Origin: Anaerolineales bacterium
Lineage (GTDB): Bacteria > Chloroflexota > Anaerolineae > Anaerolineales > UBA4823
Direction: 5' to 3'
NCBI GenBank assembly: GCA_016929095.1
Contig: JAFGJM010000054.1
Location: 47,860-111,859, forward strand
Length of the DNA stretch: 64,000 nucleotides
In this document: positions 58,371 through 64,000 of the stretch, in pieces
Layout: each line of letters starts with the position of its first letter
Numbering within the stretch: the first letter of the stretch is position 1
Made by a program: the position numbers and the translations under genes
The notes under the pieces: generated by a model
Seen by the model: the letters and a program-made list of their open reading frames with translations, nothing else
What the model was told of the DNA's origin: nothing
The model's database searches: none

Positions 58371-60239
58371 TTAAACTTCTTGCGGCATGGGGGTGCCGCC
58401 ATTTTTCACATAAGGGGGCGGAAAGATAGCTTCAAACTCATCGCGGGTTACGGTTTCCACTTCAAGTAAGCGGGCAGCCAGGGCATCTAACTTATCCCGA
58501 TATTGAATAAGAAGGGATTTGGCTTTTTCAAAAGCATCATTGACAATCTTGCGCACTTCGTCATCGATTTGCTCGGCTACGGCTTCGGAATAATCGCGCT
58601 GCTCAGAGATTTCCCTGCCCAGGAATATGAGCTCTTCTTTTTGCCCATAAACCAACGGCCCCATGCTTTCACTCATCCCCAGGCGTGTGACCATGGATCT
58701 TGCCATACGGGTGACGCGTTCCAGATCGTTGGATGCACCGGAGGTAATGTCGTTGAAGACAATTTCCTCAGCGGCGCGCCCGCCCAACAATCCGATCATA
58801 TCGGCAATTAATTTCTTGCGCGGCATTAATGTGCGGTCTTCTTCCGGTAATGCCAGGGTATAGCCGCCAGCCATTCCGCGGGCGATGATCGAAACCTTAT
58901 GTACCGGGTCTGCTTCGGGAAGCGCATTCATAATAATTGCATGACCGGCTTCGTGATATGCCACGATGCGTTTTTCTTCTTTGCTGATCAAACGGCTTTT
59001 GCGTTCAGGCCCGGCAATCACGCGCTCGATGGCTTCTTCCATCTCACTCTGACCGATCATTTTTTGATTGCGGCGAGCAGCCAGGATAGCACTTTCATTG
59101 ACCAGGTTTTCGAGGTCGGCGCCTACAAATCCTGGAGTAGAGCGCGCCAGTACGCCTAAATCGACATCTGGCGATAGAGGTTTTCCCTTGGTGTGAACTT
59201 TCAAGATAGCTTCCCTGCCGCGCATATCCGGTCGGTCGAGTATTACCCGCCGGTCAAAGCGACCGGGGCGCAATAAAGCCGGATCGAGGATATCGGGTCG
59301 GTTGGTGGCGGCGACGATGATCACATTGGTATCCGTATCAAAGCCGTCCATTTCCACCAGCATCTGGTTGAGGGTTTGTTCGCGTTCATCGTGACTGCCG
59401 CCTAAGCCGGCGCCGCGCTGACGACCAACAGCATCGATTTCATCCACGAATACGATACATGGTGAATGCCGTTTGGCTTGATCGAACAAATCTCTTACCC
59501 GGCTGGCGCCCACACCCACGAACATTTCTACAAATTCCGAGCCGGAAATGGAAAAGAACGGGACGCCTGCTTCTCCGGAAACAGCTTTCGCCAGCAATGT
59601 TTTCCCGGTTCCGGGAGGACCAACCAGGAGGACGCCTTTGGGAATGCGTGCGCCTAAAGAGATGAATTTCTCGGGTTCCCGTAAGAATTCAACGACCTCA
59701 TAGAGCTCTTCCTTGGCTTCTTCAACACCGGCTACGTCCTCAAACGTGACTTTAGGTTGGTCCCCGGTGAACATACGCGCCCGCGATTTTCCAAAAGACA
59801 TGGCTGCATTGTTGCTTCCTTGAGCCTGGCGAAATACAAACCAAAAAACCACGGCTAGAATTATGAAGGGGGCTGCATATCCTAACATTGAAATCACTCC
59901 CACCCAGGCATTGGGTGGTTTGACTTCGATTTTTAACTTATCGGAAGAAAGCTGTTCTGAGTTCACCCCCAGATTTTCTAGCTGTTCTACCAGCGTGGTT
60001 TCGGGTTCTTTGTGAGAAACACTTTCAGCGCCATCCTTGAAGTATATTACGGTGAGTTGATTATCATCCTCCACAAGGACACGTTGAATAAGGCCGCTCT
60101 TGATATCGTCAGCCACTTTATTCAAAGGCAACGGTTCCTTGCTGGTTGCTTGCTGTTGGAAATTTATTACCACCATGGCGATGATGGCTATAAACAATAA
60201 AATGTAAATGATCGAAGATCGGTTACGCGATGAATTCAC
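58371..60239 (-). CDS. ftsH: ATP-dependent zinc metalloprotease FtsH
   Basis: Membrane-bound AAA protease. It has two N-terminal membrane helices (residues ~10-26 and ~118-138) around a periplasmic domain. The AAA module has [19 protein letters not shown], the pore loop [11 protein letters not shown], and the SRH region [19 protein letters not shown]. The protease site is HEAGHAI near residue 435. The length is 622 aa. GTG 60239 is the start, with GGAGG at the right distance. Confidence 0.96.
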   Translation of the reverse strand: MNSSRNRSSIIYILLFIAIIAMVVINFQQQATSKEPLPLNKVADDIKSGLIQRVLVEDDNQLTVIYFKDGAESVSHKEPETTLVEQLENLGVNSEQLSSDKLKIEVKPPNAWVGVISMLGYAAPFIILAVVFWFVFRQAQGSNNAAMSFGKSRARMFTGDQPKVTFEDVAGVEEAKEELYEVVEFLREPEKFISLGARIPKGVLLVGPPGTGKTLLAKAVSGEAGVPFFSISGSEFVEMFVGVGASRVRDLFDQAKRHSPCIVFVDEIDAVGRQRGAGLGGSHDEREQTLNQMLVEMDGFDTDTNVIIVAATNRPDILDPALLRPGRFDRRVILDRPDMRGREAILKVHTKGKPLSPDVDLGVLARSTPGFVGADLENLVNESAILAARRNQKMIGQSEMEEAIERVIAGPERKSRLISKEEKRIVAYHEAGHAIIMNALPEADPVHKVSIIARGMAGGYTLALPEEDRTLMPRKKLIADMIGLLGGRAAEEIVFNDITSGASNDLERVTRMARSMVTRLGMSESMGPLVYGQKEELIFLGREISEQRDYSEAVAEQIDDEVRKIVNDAFEKAKSLLIQYRDKLDALAARLLEVETVTRDEFEAIFPPPYVKNGGTPMPQEV

Positions 60240-60283
60240 TTATACCTCCAATAATATACGACGAATTCCATCGTCAATAGAAT

Positions 60284-60292
60284 ATTATACCA
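60284..60292 (-). promoter_or_regulatory. Extended -10 promoter of ftsH
   Basis: Minus strand TGGTATAAT: a perfect TATAAT with the extended TG element, about 45 bases before the ftsH start. No good -35 is at the right distance. Confidence 0.45.
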
Positions 60293-60392
60293 ATCTCTTT
60301 CTTCACTTGGTAGTGACAATAGCTTCCTTACAGGTATTTCTAATGAGGTTCTAACAGGAAGAGCAATCGAAGTTGATAAACCGTTTCATTGT

Positions 60393-61601
60393 TTATCGCT
60401 TGTACTGGTTCAGATTCTTTTGGATTTGTTGAATATGAAGCCGGTCGTGGCTTGCAATTATGTTTACAAGTTCGTTTAAATTGGTTGGACCGAAGATGGC
60501 ATGTCGGGCAGAGCGCTGCCAGATGTCTTTGGGCATATTTTCCAAATAGGAAAGAATCGTTTTTCGTGTTTCTAAAAAGCCATTGAACGCCTGGTCGCAA
60601 TCCTGATCGATGTATCCCCGTTGATCTGCCCAGGGATCAGTATCCTTCCCGGGTAAGAATGGATTGTTTTGTGTCAGCACTGCTTTGATACGGGGTAGAT
60701 TTACCTCGGTATCCACATCCCGCAAGTGACATAAGATTTCGGTGATACACCATTCATCCGGAAAAACACGTTTGTTCCAATGGGATTTATCCAACCGGTC
60801 ACAAAGCGTTTGTAAGACTGCGGGTGTAGATTTTAATACAGCCAGCATAGTAAATGGCGAGGTGTAATCGGGTTGAAGCGATTCATGAGGAACAGAATCC
60901 AACCAGGGAAGTAATTGGCCGATGTCCCCGATTCTATGATTGGGAGATGGTTCTATACTTTGCGATTTATGGGAGTTATCAATCCATATGGCTGTAATCC
61001 CCAATTGGCAAGATGGCTCGATATCGTTGACCAGGTCATCACCCACCATGACAACACCGTCTTCTTCCCAACCAAGCTGCCCAAGAAATTCCGTAAAATA
61101 AACCGGATTGGGTTTGGCAAAGTGGAAGGTTTCATAAGATGGTACAAGTGCAAAAGGGTATTTATCGACGGATAACCCGGCCCAATCCAGGCGTTGTTCA
61201 ATGGCGGTAAGCGGAAAGAGTGGATTGGTGGCTACAGCTACCTCATAGTCTCGCTCAAAGGCTTGCTCTACCATGGAGATCGCTGCCGGAAGTGGCATGG
61301 TGTATTGCCTTAATGACGGAAAAATATTATTGTAAAAATCCTTTAGAGTTTGGGCGAGTTGTTGCTCCGAAATACCCATGGCCGGATAGAACGCTTCATC
61401 GAAGATATCTTTGAGTGTGCATTCAGGGCGGGTATTGACAATCATTGCCTGTGTGGCTGAAAGCAGGGCGCTGCTCATGAGTTGGGGATCTACAACATTT
61501 GCCAAAAACCCCGATAGTTTTTTTAAATACGCCGGGATAAAGGCATCGATATCATTGCGTAATAAAGTATCATCCAGGTCCAGCAGAAGGGTCGTAGTCA
61601 A
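60393..61601 (-). CDS. HAD phosphatase - DinB-like domain fusion
   Basis: Residues 1-~255 are a HAD hydrolase with catalytic DLDDTLL at 8-14, ATNPLFP as motif II, and VVMVGDDLVNDI as the metal site. Residues ~262-402 are a DinB-type four-helix bundle: CITEILCHLRDVDTEV gives one metal-type His and IIASHDRLHIQQIQK gives two more. TTG 61601 is chosen because GGAG lies seven bases upstream and the catalytic motif then starts at residue 8. An upstream frame to 61652 would overlap the previous gene more. The fusion's role is unknown. Confidence 0.8.
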   Translation of the reverse strand: MTTTLLLDLDDTLLRNDIDAFIPAYLKKLSGFLANVVDPQLMSSALLSATQAMIVNTRPECTLKDIFDEAFYPAMGISEQQLAQTLKDFYNNIFPSLRQYTMPLPAAISMVEQAFERDYEVAVATNPLFPLTAIEQRLDWAGLSVDKYPFALVPSYETFHFAKPNPVYFTEFLGQLGWEEDGVVMVGDDLVNDIEPSCQLGITAIWIDNSHKSQSIEPSPNHRIGDIGQLLPWLDSVPHESLQPDYTSPFTMLAVLKSTPAVLQTLCDRLDKSHWNKRVFPDEWCITEILCHLRDVDTEVNLPRIKAVLTQNNPFLPGKDTDPWADQRGYIDQDCDQAFNGFLETRKTILSYLENMPKDIWQRSARHAIFGPTNLNELVNIIASHDRLHIQQIQKNLNQYKR

Positions 61602-61932
61602 GGATATCTCCAGTGAAGGCAGGCGGAAGCATATGGCATTCTCCACAACCAATATGCGGCTCTGGAACGAGCTGATTGGTTTTCGTACAAAATGCTGTTA
61701 CCCGCACTTGTTGTTTAAGGAATGGAAAAGGACGGTGTAATTCGGGTTTTAATACCATATTCGGGCAGGCATTGGCTAACAATATGCCGGGAACAGGGCA
61801 AGTGGCGCAAAGCGATGGTTTCCAGGTTATTGGCGGAATTGCCTGACGGAGGAGGCGGCATTCTTCTAGGTTACGGCCGCGAAAATAGTCTCCGAAGAAG
61901 TGTGGGCATTCATTTCCCGCCGGAGTTCGCAT
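61570..61932 (-). CDS. Small cysteine-rich protein, probable metal-binding
   Basis: A 120-aa protein with Cys residues grouped as ECPHFFGDYFRGRNLEECRL, CATCPVPGILLANACPN and CGECHMLPP. The spacing suggests an Fe-S or zinc site. It starts 17 nt after efp, and its last 32 nt overlap the start of the HAD-DinB gene in another frame. It is accepted as real because of the motif regularity and the tight fit between neighbours. No function is recognised. Confidence 0.65.
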   Translation of the reverse strand: MRTPAGNECPHFFGDYFRGRNLEECRLLRQAIPPITWKPSLCATCPVPGILLANACPNMVLKPELHRPFPFLKQQVRVTAFCTKTNQLVPEPHIGCGECHMLPPAFTGDILDYDPSAGPG

Positions 61933-61949
61933 AGGGATTCTCTTATATT

Positions 61950-62507
61950 CTAAACACGGGTGATGTATGTACCGGAACGTGTATCAACCCGGATTATGTC
62001 ACCTTCGTTTACAAAGTTCGGTACTTGCACACTCAAGCCGGTTTCAGTGGTCACTTTTTTTGTTACACCGGTAGCTGTATCTCCACGGACTGCAATACCT
62101 GCTTCGGTGACCAATAAATCCACCGAGGTTGGCAGTTCAATATCCAATGCTTCGCCTTGATAAAACGTAAGCTTGGCTTCCATACCTTCTTTTAAAAAGT
62201 CAACGGTCTCGCCTAAAATATCCGCAGAAATGGCGGGTTGATCGTAGGTATCCAGATCCATAAAATAATATAATGAACTATCTGAGTAAAGATACTGAAC
62301 GTTGTGATAATCTAAACGCACATCCTGAACCCTATCGCCTGAGTTGAATGTTTTTTCAAGATTAGTACCTGTACGCAAATTTCGTGCTTTAATGCGTATG
62401 GTTGCTTTTCCGCGTCCTGGTTTATGATGTTCATAATCCAGAACTTTATAGAGATTGGAATCTTGTTCAAAGGTCACGCCTTTGCGCAAATCATTTACAT
62501 CGATCAT
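61950..62507 (-). CDS. efp: Translation elongation factor P
   Basis: Relieves ribosome stalling at consecutive prolines. The N-terminal domain is recognisable by DLRKGVTFEQDSNLYKVLDY and the tip loop KPGRGKA, followed by the typical TFNSGDRVQDV and two OB domains. The tip residue is Arg32, not the Lys of the beta-lysylated type. The length is 185 aa. No EarP, EpmA or YmfI modification gene is adjacent. Confidence 0.95.
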   Translation of the reverse strand: MIDVNDLRKGVTFEQDSNLYKVLDYEHHKPGRGKATIRIKARNLRTGTNLEKTFNSGDRVQDVRLDYHNVQYLYSDSSLYYFMDLDTYDQPAISADILGETVDFLKEGMEAKLTFYQGEALDIELPTSVDLLVTEAGIAVRGDTATGVTKKVTTETGLSVQVPNFVNEGDIIRVDTRSGTYITRV

Positions 62508-62675
62508 ATAAAAAACCTTTCATTAAAGTATAACTACGAAGATGGATTATAGCCTAGCCTGAGAGGCGTGGCAAGAGGAAAGCTAAATATGGATGAGTGT
62601 GGGACGCGATATTATAAAATAATGCAGGCATTACGGAAAATATTTTGAAAAATATGTCGGTTTATTATCCATAAA

Positions 62676-62704
62676 TTCACTCATGTGGTAAACTTTGTTA
62701 AAAT
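62676..62704 (+). promoter_or_regulatory. Candidate promoter of the response regulator gene
   Basis: TTCACT (62676-62681) and TAAAAT (62699-62704) with a 17-base spacer, 31 bases before the start codon. It shares the TAAAAT -10 with the two leader promoters. Confidence 0.5.
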
Positions 62705-62734
62705 GGTTCAAATGTATATTTTCAGGAGGATCAA

Positions 62735-63115
62735 ATGACTGAAAAGACGAAACAAGTTATTTATATAGAAGATGAACCAGAAATGGTAGACCTTGTCACT
62801 TTGATCCTCAACCGGAAAGGTTTTGCTGTTAAAGGAGCCGGTGGGGGTCGGGAAGGATTGGATTTAGTAAAGAAAGAAATGCCCGATCTTGTTCTGTTAG
62901 ATTTAATGATGCCAGATGTGGATGGATGGGATGTATACCAACAAATGAAAGCCGATGAACACATGCGAAAAATCCCGGTGATCGTGATTACGGCAAAAGC
63001 GCAGAGCATCGACAAAGTACTTGGTTTACATATTGCGAAAGTGGAAGCCTATATATCCAAACCATTCACGCCGCAAGAATTGCTGGATAGTGTGGATAAA
63101 ATATTTGGAAAGTAA
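62735..63115 (+). CDS. Stand-alone response regulator receiver protein
   Basis: A 126-aa receiver domain only. The acidic pocket (YIEDEP), the phosphorylated Asp56 in LVLLDLMMPDVDG, the Thr in VIVITAK and the Lys in YISKPF are all present. There is no output domain and no histidine kinase nearby. GGAGG precedes ATG 62735. It could act by protein contact, as CheY does. Confidence 0.93.
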   Translation: MTEKTKQVIYIEDEPEMVDLVTLILNRKGFAVKGAGGGREGLDLVKKEMPDLVLLDLMMPDVDGWDVYQQMKADEHMRKIPVIVITAKAQSIDKVLGLHIAKVEAYISKPFTPQELLDSVDKIFGK

Positions 63116-63179
63116 TTTTTTTCATTATCCAGAGTAGTTGATTGGCGTTTTTCATTTTCCTATGGGTTTCAAGCCCCCT

Positions 63180-63554
63180 ATGCCGCAAGTAGTAATAACA
63201 AATCAAAGTCAACCCAGCGTGATACCTGTGCATGCCGATATTTGTGCAAATTTTTGGCGGCGGTTGAAAGGGTTAATGTTCCATTCGCCGCTGTCTTATG
63301 AAGAAGGTTTATTACTGATATATTCACGGGATAGTCGCTCGGACACAACCATACATATGATGTTTGTAGCGACTGATTTGACGGTGGTTTGGATTAACCG
63401 TGATAACATTGTTGTGGATGTATGTTTGGCAAAACGGTGGGGGCTGGCTTATTCACCTCAAATGCCCGCTCGTTTTGTTTTAGAAATGGCGCCAGAGCGA
63501 ATGCAGGATTTTAAAATTGGCGATATTGTTCAAATGAATTCATCAAACTTATGA
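63180..63554 (+). CDS. DUF192 family protein
   Basis: Typical DUF192 sequence: CANFWRRLKGLMFHSPLSYEEGLLL, then THMMF-like IHMMFVATDLTVVWIN and the ending YVLE-like ARFVLEMAPERM. The function is unknown. ATG 63180 is the most natural start; ATG 63162 and TTG 63138 are in frame and no ribosome site decides. The length is 124 aa. It overlaps the LysM gene by 4 nt, suggesting a shared role at the cell surface. Confidence 0.83.
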   Translation: MPQVVITNQSQPSVIPVHADICANFWRRLKGLMFHSPLSYEEGLLLIYSRDSRSDTTIHMMFVATDLTVVWINRDNIVVDVCLAKRWGLAYSPQMPARFVLEMAPERMQDFKIGDIVQMNSSNL

Positions 63555-64000
63555 TAAAAAAAACATTCTTCATGTTAGTGTTACTGATTTTTGCAATCCC
63601 GTCCTCCATATCGCTTGGGCAGGAGACGCCTGAAGGTCCGTATTATGAGGTGCAATCGGGGGATTCTTTGTGGGGAATCGCGCAACGGTTTGGCGTTTCT
63701 ATGACCGAACTGGCTGAGATTAATAATATTTCTGACCCCGCACAACTAAAAATCGGAATGAACGTGATTATCCCTGGGCTGGAGGGTCTGACCGGTAAAC
63801 TGACCACGCGAACGGTTAAATTTGGAGAATCATTAAAAAGTTTGAGCCGCTATTATCAGATACCGGTATCTTTATTGGCGCGTCTGAATCATCTTACCAG
63901 TCCGGGAGAAGTGTATGCCGGATATTCGCTGGTGATCATCGAAAACGAAACGAGCGATTTGCCTTACGAAAGAATGTTAATAGACGAAGGGCAGTCTCTA
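63551..64000 (+). CDS. LysM-domain exported protein, truncated by the window edge
   Basis: The frame opens at ATG 63551 (overlapping the DUF192 stop) and runs off the right edge after 150 codons. It begins with a signal peptide (FFMLVLLIFAIPSSISLGQ). The first LysM repeat is VQSGDSLWGIAQRFGVSMTE to IGMNVIIP, and the second starts near VKFGESLKSLSRYYQIPVS. It would bind peptidoglycan; a catalytic domain (for example M23) could follow outside the window. Confidence 0.85.
   Translation, partial: MIKKTFFMLVLLIFAIPSSISLGQETPEGPYYEVQSGDSLWGIAQRFGVSMTELAEINNISDPAQLKIGMNVIIPGLEGLTGKLTTRTVKFGESLKSLSRYYQIPVSLLARLNHLTSPGEVYAGYSLVIIENETSDLPYERMLIDEGQSL

Overview
The window reads as a chromosomal segment of a Chloroflexota bacterium, most likely class Anaerolineae. 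Support comes from the gene content: a LysW carrier-protein amino acid pathway, a mevalonate-type decarboxylase, B12-dependent class II ribonucleotide reductase with NrdR, an EF-P with Arg at the modified tip, FabL-type enoyl reductase, and a near-complete shikimate supraoperon containing an AroK-AroB fusion. Taxonomy is inferred from protein character only. Most genes are housekeeping genes, tightly packed and often overlapping by 1-8 nt. I see no phage, insertion sequence, CRISPR, rRNA or tRNA.

Layout. 1-4605 (+): end of a cell-wall/division cluster (ddl-ftsQ-ftsA-ftsZ). 4606-5063: long non-coding stretch with strong, partly mutually exclusive hairpins, then a promoter for nrdR-nrdJ-deoxynucleoside kinase (5064-8854, +). 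8947-16699 (-): pth-mfd, then by overlapping stops and starts a PglC-like phosphoglycosyltransferase, E1 alpha, E1 beta, and a protein joining a lipoyl domain, a subunit-binding-like segment and a PglD/NeuD acyltransferase. 16727-17386 (-): secreted, membrane-anchored protein. 17525-23056 (-): lysW-lysX-lysY-lysZ-lysJ-lysK operon with a leader. 23200-26847 (+): Roadblock protein, CTP synthase, enolase. 26868-32912: mostly minus strand (zinc-ribbon protein, acylphosphatase, AEC transporter, HEAT-repeat protein, site-2 protease, mevalonate decarboxylase), with radC on plus. 33149-41894 (+): surE, two exported proteins, an MgtE-N/CBS protein with an NRAMP-type transporter, a HAD phosphatase, HPr and PTS enzyme I. 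41924-54858 (+): attenuator-controlled aromatic operon followed by an epimerase-like SDR, a GNAT plus N-succinylamino acid racemase pair and a cyclase-family protein. 54892-64000: PEBP lipoprotein, fabL, GT-C-like membrane protein, ftsH, HAD-DinB fusion, Cys-rich protein, efp, response regulator, DUF192 and a truncated LysM protein.

Three things stand out. (1) An apparent E2-like protein (8947-10065) whose catalytic domain is a sugar N-acyltransferase, encoded with both E1 subunits and a PglC-type sugar-phosphate transferase. It suggests a route in which a 2-oxo acid is decarboxylated and its acyl group passed from lipoyl-lysine to an amino sugar. (2) The LysW operon is preceded by a promoter, a 29-codon leader peptide with clustered Arg codons and a perfect intrinsic terminator with a competing antiterminator. 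This looks like arginine-sensing ribosome-mediated attenuation and implies that this LysW pathway makes ornithine/arginine rather than lysine. (3) The aromatic operon has the same architecture, with a leader peptide carrying Phe-Phe-Phe and Tyr-Tyr-Tyr-Tyr. In both leaders the predicted transcript starts only a few bases before the leader ATG.
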